Part shown: in pieces, positions 7,357 to 16,376 of the stretch
Layout of the letters: every line of letters begins with the position of its first letter
Position numbering within the stretch: position 1 is the stretch's first letter
Assembly: GCA_045627525.1 (NCBI GenBank)
Contig: JAZQNW010000014.1
Span: 1 to 51,653, forward strand
From: CAG-877 sp045627525
GTDB lineage: Bacteria; Bacillota_I; Bacilli_A; RF39; UBA660
Length of the DNA: 51,653 nt
Direction of reading: 5' to 3'
The notes under the pieces: model-generated
Databases searched by the model: none
Seen by the model: only the letters and a program-made list of their open reading frames with translations
Told to the model about the DNA's origin: nothing
Program-made: the position numbers and the translations under genes

Positions 7357-9642
7357 ATGAAAAAAGTAAACAAAAAGAGTAGAGGTAAAAAGAAGGCAAT
7401 TTTTACTGCAGTGATTTTAATTATGCTTGTTACTGCTATAGGATTTGCTTTTGTACCACTTTTTAAAAATTTAAAATTTGGTTTAGATTTACAAGGTGGT
7501 TTTGAAATTCTTTATAAAGTTGAATCAGTAGATGGTTCTGCTATGAATAAAGAAAAATTAATGGCTACATATAAGACTTTAAGTAAAAGAATTGATAGCT
7601 TGGGTGTTAGTGAGCCAGAAATTATCTTAGAAGGTAATGATAAGATTAGAGTTAAGTTAGCTGGTGTTACTGATCCTGAACAAGCTCGTACTCAATTATC
7701 AACAGTTGCATCTTTATCTTTTAGAGATGTTGATGATAATTTGTTAATGACTAGTGATGTTTTAAAAGCTGGTGGTGCTAAGGTTAGTCAAGATTCTGCA
7801 GGAAAACCGGCAGTATTATTAACTGTTAAGGATAAGGATAAATTTTATCAAGTTACCAATTCAGTAAAAGATTATGAAAAGAATATGTTAGTTATTTGGT
7901 TAGATTTTAATGAAATGACTGATAGTTTTTCAAGAGAAGGAAATATGTGTGGTACTGATTCATCTAATTGTTTAAGTGCTGCTACAGTTTCTCAAGGTTT
8001 TGCTAGCGATGTTATTATTCAAGGAAGTTTTACAGAAGATGAAGTTACTAATTTAGTTGATTTAATTAATAGTGGTTCTCTTCCAAGTAAATTAAGTGAA
8101 TTATCTAGTAAAACAGTTGGAGCATCATTTGGTGATGATACATTACAAAAAACATTATTAGCTGGTATTATTGGTGTTTTAGTTATTGGATTAGTTTTAA
8201 TGTTTATTTATCATTTTGCTGGTTTAATATCAACAATTTCAATGCTTATGTATACATTCTTAGTATTCTTAGTATTTTGGTTGATTGGTGGTGTTTTAAC
8301 ACTTCCTGGTATTGCTGCTTTAGTATTAGGAATAGGTATGGCAGTTGATTCAAATGTTATAACTTTTTCTAGAATAAAAGAAGAAATGTATAAAGGAAAA
8401 AGTTTACCAGTTGCTTTTAGAGAAGGTGTTAAAAATAGTTTTAGCGCAATTTTAGATGGTAACTTAACAACATTGTTAGTTGCAATTATTATGTTTATAT
8501 TTGGTGAATCAAGTATTAAAGGATTTGCAACTATGTTAATAATTACTGTTCTTGTAACAATGTTTACAATGGTATTCTTAACAAGAATATTATTACAGGT
8601 TTTTGTTAAAACTGATTATTTTAATGACAAAACAAAGTTATTTATTGGTGTAAATAAAAAAGATATTCCAAATGTTTCTAAAGGTGAAAAAATTAGTAAA
8701 GTTCCTTTTGAAAAAATTGATTTTTTAAAGAATAGAAAATTATTTGCAGGAGTATCTATAATAATAATAGTAGTTGGTACTATTACTATATTCTTATGTG
8801 GATTAAACTTGGGTATTGATTATAAATCTGGTACTGATATTACTATTACAACAGAGGAACAATTAACTAAAAAAGAATTAAAAGCAGATTTAAAATCTCT
8901 AAGTTTAAAGGATAGTGAAATAACTATTGGCGATGAAGAGTCAGTTATTAGAATTGATGAAGCATTAGATGGTGAACAAGTTAAAGCTACAAATGTTTAT
9001 TTTGAAAATAAATATGATGCTAAAGTAAGTATTGGTGTTGTTTCTAATGTGGTTAAAAAAGAATTAGTTAAGAATGCAATATTTGCAGTACTTATTGCTT
9101 TAATTGGTATTATTTTATATGTATCAGTTAGATTTAAGTTTAATTATGCAGTTTCTGGTGTTGTTGCATTATTACACGATGTTGCATTAATGATAGCTTT
9201 ATTTGGAATATTTCATTTAGAAGTATCATCTATGTTTATAGCAGCAGTATTAGCAATTATTGGTTATTCAATAAATGATACAATTGTCACATTTGATCGT
9301 ATAAGAGAAAATTTAAAAAATAAAGATGATAAGAAATTTACAAAAGAAAAATTATATGAAATTTGTAATAAAAGTATTCAAGAAACATTTAGTCGTACAA
9401 TATTTACTTCTATTACAACATTAGTTCCAGTTATTGCTTTGATTTTCTTAGGATCAAGAGAAATATTAACATTTAATATTGCTATGTTAATGGGATTAAC
9501 AGCTGGTACATATTCTTCTATATTTATTGCTACATCATTATTTTATTCATTAGAAAAGAAATATGTTGGTAAAGCAAGAAAACCAAAAAGAATATATACT
9601 GATGAATTTGAAGAAAAGAAAATAAAAGGAATAAACTGTTAG
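7357..9642 (+). CDS. secDF: fused protein translocase subunit SecDF
   Basis: A 761-residue fusion of SecD and SecF, the RND-type partner of SecYEG that uses proton flow to help pull exported proteins across the membrane. The first membrane segment is at residues 13-33. The SecD hallmark GLDLQGG follows at about 43-49. The SecD membrane bundle lies at about 265-430, with GIGMAVDSNVITFSRIKEE. The SecF half starts near 450 with the GLNLGIDYKSGTD motif near 490, and ends in a second bundle with IGYSINDTIVTFDRIRE. Twelve membrane segments are expected. The fused form is typical of Bacillus. Confidence 0.95.
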   Translation: MKKVNKKSRGKKKAIFTAVILIMLVTAIGFAFVPLFKNLKFGLDLQGGFEILYKVESVDGSAMNKEKLMATYKTLSKRIDSLGVSEPEIILEGNDKIRVKLAGVTDPEQARTQLSTVASLSFRDVDDNLLMTSDVLKAGGAKVSQDSAGKPAVLLTVKDKDKFYQVTNSVKDYEKNMLVIWLDFNEMTDSFSREGNMCGTDSSNCLSAATVSQGFASDVIIQGSFTEDEVTNLVDLINSGSLPSKLSELSSKTVGASFGDDTLQKTLLAGIIGVLVIGLVLMFIYHFAGLISTISMLMYTFLVFLVFWLIGGVLTLPGIAALVLGIGMAVDSNVITFSRIKEEMYKGKSLPVAFREGVKNSFSAILDGNLTTLLVAIIMFIFGESSIKGFATMLIITVLVTMFTMVFLTRILLQVFVKTDYFNDKTKLFIGVNKKDIPNVSKGEKISKVPFEKIDFLKNRKLFAGVSIIIIVVGTITIFLCGLNLGIDYKSGTDITITTEEQLTKKELKADLKSLSLKDSEITIGDEESVIRIDEALDGEQVKATNVYFENKYDAKVSIGVVSNVVKKELVKNAIFAVLIALIGIILYVSVRFKFNYAVSGVVALLHDVALMIALFGIFHLEVSSMFIAAVLAIIGYSINDTIVTFDRIRENLKNKDDKKFTKEKLYEICNKSIQETFSRTIFTSITTLVPVIALIFLGSREILTFNIAMLMGLTAGTYSSIFIATSLFYSLEKKYVGKARKPKRIYTDEFEEKKIKGINC

Positions 9643-9649
9643 AGGGGAG

Positions 9650-11806
9650 ATGGTTCCTACGTCTAAATTTGATAAAATTACTTTTGAAGATATATTAGAA
9701 AAAGTAAAAGCGTATATTGAAGATGAGGAACAAATCAATGTAATTAAACAGGCTTATGATTTTGCTTATTTAAAACATGCTTTGCAAACTCGTAAGAGTG
9801 GTGAAGCTTATATAATTCATCCAATGAATGTAGCTTTGATTCTAGCAGAAATTTATGCTGATTATGAAACAATTTCTGCTGGACTGTTACATGATGTTTT
9901 AGAAGATTGTGACTGTACAATTGATGAAATGAGAGATGAATTTGGTGATAGTATTACTAAATTGGTTAATGGTGTTACTAGGCTTAGCAGAATAAATTTC
10001 TCTACAGAAAATGAGTATTTGATTGACTATTATAAAAAAATAATAGTTGGTATGAGTGAAGATGCAAGAGTTATAATAATTAAATTAGCAGATTGTCTTC
10101 ATAATATGAGAACTTTATGGGCTTTGCCAGAAGATAGACAAAAGGCAAAAGCAAAGGAAACTTTAGATATATTTGCTCCTATTGCTCATCATTTAGGTAT
10201 ACATAAGATTAAGAGTGAGCTAGAAGATTTATCTTTACGCTATTTAAAACCTGATGTTTTTTATGATATAGTTGAAAAACTTAATAAAACTAAATTAGAA
10301 AGAGATAAAACTGTGTTTGATATGCAGAATGATGTTTCTAATTTATTAAATGATCATCATATAAAACATGAAATTAAAGGTAGAGCAAAAAGTATTTTTA
10401 GTATTTATAATAAACTTGATAAAGGTAAAAAATTTAGTGATATATATGATTTGTTAGCTATTAGAATTTTAGTTGATACTGAACAAGAATGTTATTTAGC
10501 TCTTGGAATTATTCATTCAAAATTCAAACCATTACCAAAACGTTTTAAAGACTATATTGCTATGCCTAAACCTAATATGTATCAATCTTTACATACTACT
10601 GTATTTGGAGTTGATGGATATTTATTTGAAATTCAGATAAGAACACATGATATGGATGAAGTAGCTGAAAATGGTATTGCTTCACATTGGGCTTATAAGG
10701 AAAATGGTAATTCATCAAAAGCAGCATCTTTAAATACTACAGAACAAAAATTACAATTTTTTAAATCTATTATTGATTTATCAAGAGACAAAATGAGTAA
10801 CGAAGATTTTGTAAATAGTGTTAAGGATGAGCTTCTTAATGGTAATAATATATATACATTTACTCCTAAAGGGGACGTTATTGAATTGCCTAAAGGTTCA
10901 ACACCGATAGATTTTGCTTATAAAATTCATACTAAAGTTGGAGAAACTATGGTTGGCGCTATTGTTAATAATAGTATAGTTCCACTTGACTATGAATTAC
11001 AAAATAATGATATTGTCAAAATTAATACTAATAAAAGTTCTACGCCTTCAAAAGAGTGGATTAATATGGTTAAATCTACTCAAACTAGAAATAAGATTAA
11101 AAGTTTCTTTACTAAGAATGAAAGAGAAATTTATATTGAACGTGGTAAATATAATTTAGAAAAAGAACTTAGAAAAAGAAAATTAGTATTTAGTGAATTT
11201 TTTTCAGATAAAAATATTAAAGAAATTTGTGAAAATATAAAAGCTAATGACTTGGATGAAATTTATTTAATGGTTGGTAATGGTAAAGTTACTGTTGGTT
11301 CAGTCATTAATATAATTGAAAAACCAGAAAAGTTAGTACCAAAGAATATTAAAATTTCTAGTACTAATGTTGATGCAGATATTATTGTTAGTGGAATTGA
11401 TAAAGTAAAAGTTAATTTAGCTAATTGCTGTAATCCAGTATATGGTGATGAAATTGTAGGTTATATTACTAAAGGAAATGGTATAAGTGTTCATAGAATT
11501 AATTGCCATAATGTTACTTTTTTGGAAGATAGGATTTTAGAAGTTGCTTGGAATTCAAATGTTAACAAGCGTTATCTAACTACGTTAGTTATTTATACTA
11601 ATACTTCTGATAATCATATGATTGAACTTATGCAATCTATATCTTTACTTAATGTTAGTATTGATGAAGTTAAAATGATAAATAAGATTGATAATATTAG
11701 TTATGAAATTAGTTGTTATGTTACTGGAATTGATCAATTAAATAAGGTAATTTTAGCTATCAATAAAAATACTTATGTAGACAGAGTAGAGAGGATAATA
11801 CGATGA
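9650..11806 (+). CDS. rel: bifunctional (p)ppGpp synthetase/hydrolase Rel
   Basis: A 718-residue RelA/SpoT homologue that makes and degrades the stringent-response alarmone. Domains in order are: the HD hydrolase (residues 25-190, with HPMNVALIL and LLHDVLEDC), the synthetase (235-350, with GRAKSIFSIYNKL, YDLLAIRILV and EIQIRT), TGS (about 395-455, TPKGDVIELPKGSTPIDFAY), a Zn/Cys region with NCCNPVYGDEIVGY, and a C-terminal ACT/RRM-type regulatory domain. HD and synthetase motifs are both intact, so both activities are expected. The start lies almost on top of a purine-rich AGAGGGGAG site, seven bases after secDF. The dtd start overlaps its stop. Confidence 0.95.
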   Translation: MVPTSKFDKITFEDILEKVKAYIEDEEQINVIKQAYDFAYLKHALQTRKSGEAYIIHPMNVALILAEIYADYETISAGLLHDVLEDCDCTIDEMRDEFGDSITKLVNGVTRLSRINFSTENEYLIDYYKKIIVGMSEDARVIIIKLADCLHNMRTLWALPEDRQKAKAKETLDIFAPIAHHLGIHKIKSELEDLSLRYLKPDVFYDIVEKLNKTKLERDKTVFDMQNDVSNLLNDHHIKHEIKGRAKSIFSIYNKLDKGKKFSDIYDLLAIRILVDTEQECYLALGIIHSKFKPLPKRFKDYIAMPKPNMYQSLHTTVFGVDGYLFEIQIRTHDMDEVAENGIASHWAYKENGNSSKAASLNTTEQKLQFFKSIIDLSRDKMSNEDFVNSVKDELLNGNNIYTFTPKGDVIELPKGSTPIDFAYKIHTKVGETMVGAIVNNSIVPLDYELQNNDIVKINTNKSSTPSKEWINMVKSTQTRNKIKSFFTKNEREIYIERGKYNLEKELRKRKLVFSEFFSDKNIKEICENIKANDLDEIYLMVGNGKVTVGSVINIIEKPEKLVPKNIKISSTNVDADIIVSGIDKVKVNLANCCNPVYGDEIVGYITKGNGISVHRINCHNVTFLEDRILEVAWNSNVNKRYLTTLVIYTNTSDNHMIELMQSISLLNVSIDEVKMINKIDNISYEISCYVTGIDQLNKVILAINKNTYVDRVERIIR

Positions 11807-12237
11807 GAGTGTTAGTACAGAGAAGTGGTTCATCTTTTGTTACTGTTTCAAACAATATTACTGGTAAAATTGATAATGGATTAGTTTTACTAGTTGGGTT
11901 TACTGATGGTGATACTGAGGAACAAATTAAATATTTGGCCAAAAAAGTTGTTAATTTACGTATATTTCCTGATGATGATGGAGTTATGAATAGAAGTATT
12001 TTAGATTATGGTGGTAGTGTTCTTTCAATATCGCAATTTACGTTGTATGCTGATAGTAAAAAAGGCAATAGACCAAGCTATATTAATGCTATGAAAAATA
12101 GTGAAGCAGAAAAACTTTATAAAATGTTTAATGAAGAATTAAAAAAATATGTAAATGTAGAAGAAGGTATATTTGGTGCTGATATGGTAGTTAATATTAC
12201 TAATATTGGCCCAACTACTATTCTACTTGAGAGGTGA
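11803..12237 (+). CDS. dtd: D-aminoacyl-tRNA deacylase
   Basis: A 144-residue DTD that removes D-amino acids (and glycine from tRNA-Ala) wrongly attached to tRNA. The two active-site signatures are present: SQFTLYAD near residue 78 and NIGPTT near 137, which carries the Gly-cisPro dipeptide that excludes L-amino acids. The start overlaps the rel stop in an ATGA arrangement, so the two are translationally coupled, as in Bacillus (rel-yrvI). Confidence 0.95.
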   Translation: MRVLVQRSGSSFVTVSNNITGKIDNGLVLLVGFTDGDTEEQIKYLAKKVVNLRIFPDDDGVMNRSILDYGGSVLSISQFTLYADSKKGNRPSYINAMKNSEAEKLYKMFNEELKKYVNVEEGIFGADMVVNITNIGPTTILLER

Positions 12238-12241
12238 TTTA

Positions 12242-13303
12242 ATGTTTTCTAATAAATTAAATTATCGAGTAATAAATATTACTGCTTTTTTAGCACTTTT
12301 ATATATTGCGGTTACAAATGTTGGTGTCTGGTGGGGAATCTTTATAAAGATTGCTTCTGTTATGGCACCTTTTATTGTTGCATTTGTTTTTGCATATGCA
12401 ATTAATCCTTTAATAAAATGGTTAGAGGAGAAGGGAATAAAAAGAGGCTTTGGAGTTGTAATTGTATTATTCGCTATAATATTTATATTTGGTGGTTTGG
12501 TTGCTATTATGTTGCCAATGATTTATGATCAGCTATTATTATTAGTTGGTATGCTTGGTGATGTTATACAAAATATAGGTACTAAATTTAATGTTAATTT
12601 ATGGAATTTTGAAATAAAATTAACAGATTATTTAAATACTGCTATAGGTAATATAGGTAATATGATTTCTTCAACAACAATGGGATTTCTATCATGGTCA
12701 CTTAGTTTTGTTAGTAACTTTATTGTAGGATTTGTGGGATTCATTTATTTTATGATAGATATGCCAAAGATTAGAAACTGGTTTAAAGAGATATTTTCAT
12801 CTGTAGGTAAAAGATGTCTTAAATATGTAAAATGCTTAGATATTGAAATTACTAATTATTTAAAGGGATTAGGTATATTTATGATTATTCAATTATTTGA
12901 ATATAGCATATTATTCTTAATTATTGGTCATCCAAACTGGTTGATTTTAGGTATTCTTGCTTCAATTACAACAATTATTCCATATTTTGGTGGTTTAATT
13001 ACCAATATAATTGCAATTATTATGGCAAGTGTTGTATCTACACCAGTTTTAATTGGGACAATCATTATATGTCTTATTTTCCCACAATTGGATGGGTATT
13101 TAATTTCACCAAAAATTTATGGTAAAACAAATGATGTTAACCCACTTATTACAATAATGGCTGTCTCAGTAGGAGGCACTTTGGCAGGATTAATAGGAAT
13201 AGTTATAGCGTTGCCATGTTATTTGTTTTTACGAACAACTTATAATTTTTATAAAAAAGATTTAGAAAAAGGAATAGATAAAGTAAAAACAAAAAGGGTT
13301 TAG
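12242..13303 (+). CDS. AI-2E family permease-like membrane protein
   Basis: A 353-residue polytopic membrane protein of the AI-2E family transporter/PerM group (PF01594), recognised by its segment pattern, the conserved APFIVAFVFAYAINPLI near the N-terminus, and the C-terminal PYFGGLI and PLITIMAVSVGGTLAG motifs. Seven to eight membrane segments are expected. The substrate is not predictable; members include exporters and sodium/proton antiporters. I chose the ATG at 12242 with GAGGTGAT upstream rather than a start inside dtd. It is the last gene of the comN-secDF-rel-dtd run. No clear terminator follows before the T-box promoter. Confidence 0.85.
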   Translation: MFSNKLNYRVINITAFLALLYIAVTNVGVWWGIFIKIASVMAPFIVAFVFAYAINPLIKWLEEKGIKRGFGVVIVLFAIIFIFGGLVAIMLPMIYDQLLLLVGMLGDVIQNIGTKFNVNLWNFEIKLTDYLNTAIGNIGNMISSTTMGFLSWSLSFVSNFIVGFVGFIYFMIDMPKIRNWFKEIFSSVGKRCLKYVKCLDIEITNYLKGLGIFMIIQLFEYSILFLIIGHPNWLILGILASITTIIPYFGGLITNIIAIIMASVVSTPVLIGTIIICLIFPQLDGYLISPKIYGKTNDVNPLITIMAVSVGGTLAGLIGIVIALPCYLFLRTTYNFYKKDLEKGIDKVKTKRV

Positions 13304-13346
13304 TTTATATTATAGTAATTTTAATAATTGTTTAGTAAAAAAGTGA

Positions 13347-13375
13347 TTGTTAAATTTATAAATATAGGTTATAAT
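13347..13375 (+). promoter_or_regulatory. promoter of the hisS-aspS operon
   Basis: TTGTTA (13347-13352), 17-base spacer, TATAAT (13370-13375). Transcription should begin near 13382, about 200 bases before hisS, leaving room for the T-box leader. Confidence 0.8.
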
Positions 13376-13381
13376 AGGAAT

Positions 13382-13564
13382 ATCTTCTTGGGAAAGAGTA
13401 GATTCGATTAATATTTTAAGAGAGAATATGTTTGGTGAAAATATTTATTATTAACGAATTAAAGACATCCTAAATAATGGAAGCGGTACTGCGATATAGG
13501 TTTTAAGAGTAGAAAATAAGGTGGCACCACGAATTTAATTCGTCCTTTGGGGTTACCTTTTTTA
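13382..13564 (+). promoter_or_regulatory. T-box riboswitch leader of hisS-aspS
   Basis: A classic T-box leader that senses uncharged tRNA and controls transcription read-through. Stem I is seen with GGGA/TCC at its base, the AGTAGA internal motif, ATTCG/CGAAT pairing, and the distal AGAGAG and TGGTG elements. The specifier loop contains GAC (13464-13466, Asp) followed by A. The T-box core AAGGTGGCACCACG (13518-13531) has the tRNA-tail bulge TGGC (13522-13525). The competing terminator pairs AAGGT with ACCTT and ACGAAT with ATTCGT and ends in a T-run from 13558. The C of TGGC would pair with a G discriminator base, as in tRNA-Asp and unlike bacterial tRNA-His (C). Confidence 0.92.
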
Positions 13565-13582
13565 TTTTTTAGGAGGGATAAA

Positions 13583-14959
13583 ATGATACAAAAGCAAAAG
13601 GGTTGCAATGATATTTATGGAAGAGAAGCAAAAGTATGGAAATATGTTGAAAGTATAATTGATGCTACGATGGAAAAATATAATTATAATTATATTCGTA
13701 CACCTATTTTTGAGGCTACTGAATTATTTCATAGAGGAATAGGTGAAAATACTGATATTGTTTCAAAAGAAAGTTATGATTTTGAAGATAAAGGTGGAAG
13801 AAAAATTACATTAAGACCTGAAGGAACAGCTGGTGTAGTTAGAAGCTATATTGAGAATAAGATGTATGGTGATGCTACTCAACCAGTGAAAGTTTACTAT
13901 AATGGAACAATGTATCGTTATGAGAGACCACAAAGTGGTAGAGATAGAGAATTAACACAATTTGGAATGGAAATTTTAGGTAGTGATGATCCACTATGTG
14001 ATGCTGAAATTATTTCTTTAGCAGTTAATATTTATAAAATGTTAGGTTTAAAAGAAATAAAAGTTAATATTAATTCTTTAGGGGATAAAGAATCAAGAGA
14101 TAATTATAGAAAAGTTTTAATTGATTATTTTAAACCTCATATTGAAGATATGTGTGAAGATTGTCAAATTAGATTAGAAAAAAATCCATTACGTGTTTTA
14201 GATTGCAAAGTTGATTGTGAAAAGGATTATTTTAAAAATGCTCCAAGAACTATTGATTATTTAAATGATTCTAGTAAAGAAAGATTTGAAAAAGTTAAAG
14301 AATATTTAGATATAATGCAAGTCAATTATGAAATAAATCCTGGCATTGTACGTGGACTTGATTATTATAATCATACAGTTTTTGAAATAGAAGCAAAAGT
14401 TGAAGGATTCGGATCTAATAATGTATTAGGTGGTGGAGGAAGATACAATGGTTTAGTATCACAGCTTGATGGACCTGAAACTGCTTGTATTGGTTTTGCA
14501 TGTGGAATTGGAAGATTAGTAAAAGCTTTGGAATTAGAAGAAATAAAATTACCTATTGTAGAAAATATAGATTTATTTTTAATGTATGTAAATGAAGAAG
14601 AAAAAAAATATGCTGCTTATTTAGCTCAAGAATTACGAATGGCTGGATTTATAGTTGAAACTGAATATACTGGTAGAGGTTTAAAGGGACAGTTTAAACA
14701 AGCTGATAGATTAAATGCTAAGTATGTAGCAATACTTAATAGTGAAGATTTAGATAATAATGAAGTTAAGTTAAAAAATAATAAGACAAAAGAGGAAGAA
14801 ATTATTAGTTTAGATGCTTTAATTTATTATTTAGATGAAAAATTAAATAGCGACTTAGATGATGATGAATGTGATTGTGGTTGTCATGGTGTTGATAGTG
14901 AGTGTCATTGTCATAATGGTGATGAAGGATGTTGCGAAAATAATTGCAGCTGTCATTAA
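13583..14959 (+). CDS. hisS: histidyl-tRNA synthetase with Cys/His-rich tail
   Basis: A 458-residue class II synthetase that charges tRNA-His. Motifs seen include the TLRPEGTAGVVR motif 2 region, FGMEILGSDDPLCDAEII, the histidine-binding GLDYYNHTVFE, and motif 3 CIGFACGIGRL. The C-terminal anticodon-binding domain starts near residue 330. The start at 13583 has a strong AGGAGGG site just after the T-box terminator. Unusually, the final 30 residues (429-458) hold nine Cys and four His with Asp, Glu, Gly and Asn, in CDCGCH, CHCH and CSCH clusters. Standard HisRS ends before this, so the tail is a lineage-specific extension likely to bind metal. Confidence 0.97.
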   Translation: MIQKQKGCNDIYGREAKVWKYVESIIDATMEKYNYNYIRTPIFEATELFHRGIGENTDIVSKESYDFEDKGGRKITLRPEGTAGVVRSYIENKMYGDATQPVKVYYNGTMYRYERPQSGRDRELTQFGMEILGSDDPLCDAEIISLAVNIYKMLGLKEIKVNINSLGDKESRDNYRKVLIDYFKPHIEDMCEDCQIRLEKNPLRVLDCKVDCEKDYFKNAPRTIDYLNDSSKERFEKVKEYLDIMQVNYEINPGIVRGLDYYNHTVFEIEAKVEGFGSNNVLGGGGRYNGLVSQLDGPETACIGFACGIGRLVKALELEEIKLPIVENIDLFLMYVNEEEKKYAAYLAQELRMAGFIVETEYTGRGLKGQFKQADRLNAKYVAILNSEDLDNNEVKLKNNKTKEEEIISLDALIYYLDEKLNSDLDDDECDCGCHGVDSECHCHNGDEGCCENNCSCH

Positions 14960-14970
14960 TAGGAGGATGT

Positions 14971-16290
14971 ATGAAAAGTATTAAAATTTGTGAATTAAAA
15001 AATCACTTTAATGAAGAATGTGTTGTTAGTGGTTTTGTTGATGAAATAAGAAATTTAAAATGGGTACAGTTTATTGTACTAAAAGATAGCACTGGTAAGA
15101 TTCAAATAACAATTGAGAAGAGCGAAGAGTCTAACGCTGAAATGGTTAAATTAGTAGATTCAATGACTGTAAATAGTACAATAAAAGTTACTGGCAAAAT
15201 AATGGAAAGCCCTAATGTAAAATTAAATGGTATGGAAATTATTCCATCTGATATTGTTATTACAAGTAGTAGTCTTGATGAATTGCCATTTAATTATAAA
15301 GATTTAGAAAATGTTAATTTGGATACTAGACTTGATTATAGATTTATTGATTTAAGAAATGAAAAAAATAATTTTATGTTTAAAATTCAGAGTACTTTAA
15401 TAAAATATATGAGAGAATTTTTATATAGCAAAGACTTTACAGAAATTCATACACCTAAATTTTTAGGTGCTGCTAGTGAATCAGGTGCTGAAGTTTTTGA
15501 AGTTAAATATTTTGACAGAAAAGCATATCTTGCACAATCACCACAATTTTATAAACAAATGGCTATTGCTGCGGGATTTGGCAATGTATTTGAAGTTGCT
15601 CCTTGCTTTAGAGCTGAAAATTCAAATACTTCTAGACATGCTACAGAATTTACTTCTTTTGATGTTGAATTTTCATATATAGATAGTTTTCATGATGTTA
15701 TGAATTTAGAAGCTGAAATGTTAGCTTATGGTCTTGAACATTTAAAAGAGGAATTGGGAGATAAGATAAAAGAATTATATGGAATAGATATTATTGTACC
15801 AAAACTTCCATTCCCAGTTATGAGACTAGAAGATGTTTATAAAGAGTTAGAAGAAAGATATAATTATAAAATTGATGAAAGTGAAAAGAACGATTTAACT
15901 ACTGAAGCAGAGAGATTAGTATATAAATTAGCAAAAGATAAATTTGATCATGAATTTATGTTTGTAATTGATTATCCTGCTGAAAAAAGAGCTTTTTATC
16001 ATATGAGAGATGAAAATGGTGTTTTACAAGGTTATGATCTTATTTGGAGAGGAGTAGAAATTACTTCTGGTGCACAAAGAGAACATAGATCTGAAGAAAT
16101 AGAAAAGAATGCTTTAGAAAAAGGATTAAAAGATGATGTTAAATTTTATTTAGAGTTCTTTAAATATGGTTGCCCTCCACATGGTGGATTTGCTATAGGA
16201 GTAGATAGACTTACAATGTTATTACTTGATATTCCTAGTGTAAAAGAAACACAATTCTTATTTAGAGGACCTAATAGATTAAACCCATAA
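14971..16290 (+). CDS. aspS: archaeal-type aspartyl-tRNA synthetase
   Basis: A 439-residue class IIb synthetase. It lacks the large GAD insertion of the usual bacterial enzyme (about 590 residues) and matches the short archaeal/eukaryotic type: an N-terminal OB-fold, then LDTRLDYRFIDLR, QSPQFYKQM (motif 2 approach), FEVAPCFRAENSNTSRHATEFTSFD split over motif 2, and GGFAIGVDRL (motif 3). This type in bacteria is often non-discriminating and also charges tRNA-Asn for the GatCAB route; the window cannot settle that. The start has AGGAGG six bases upstream, 11 bases after hisS. It shares the T-box with hisS. Confidence 0.9.
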   Translation: MKSIKICELKNHFNEECVVSGFVDEIRNLKWVQFIVLKDSTGKIQITIEKSEESNAEMVKLVDSMTVNSTIKVTGKIMESPNVKLNGMEIIPSDIVITSSSLDELPFNYKDLENVNLDTRLDYRFIDLRNEKNNFMFKIQSTLIKYMREFLYSKDFTEIHTPKFLGAASESGAEVFEVKYFDRKAYLAQSPQFYKQMAIAAGFGNVFEVAPCFRAENSNTSRHATEFTSFDVEFSYIDSFHDVMNLEAEMLAYGLEHLKEELGDKIKELYGIDIIVPKLPFPVMRLEDVYKELEERYNYKIDESEKNDLTTEAERLVYKLAKDKFDHEFMFVIDYPAEKRAFYHMRDENGVLQGYDLIWRGVEITSGAQREHRSEEIEKNALEKGLKDDVKFYLEFFKYGCPPHGGFAIGVDRLTMLLLDIPSVKETQFLFRGPNRLNP

Positions 16291-16294
16291 TATT

Positions 16295-16319
16295 AAGAAT
16301 GATTTATCATTCTTTTTTT
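16295..16319 (+). terminator. terminator of the hisS-aspS operon
   Basis: Perfect 8-base-pair stem AAGAATGA/TCATTCTT with loop TTTA, followed by a T-run. Confidence 0.88.
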
Positions 16320-16340
16320 ATATTATTTTTTATCAATTTA

Positions 16341-16349
16341 TGTTATACT
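16341..16349 (+). promoter_or_regulatory. extended -10 promoter of the 16377 gene
   Basis: TGTTATACT lies 27 bases before the start codon, with no clear -35. Confidence 0.6.
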
Positions 16350-16376
16350 TATTTATAGTAAAGTAATGGTGATTTT

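Noticed and set aside
13466..13468. CAT (His) triplet overlapping the GAC specifier, as a dual Asp/His T-box
   Set aside because: The TGGC bulge matches the G discriminator of tRNA-Asp, while bacterial tRNA-His has C, and GAC is in the standard position before a purine. A dual reading lacks support.
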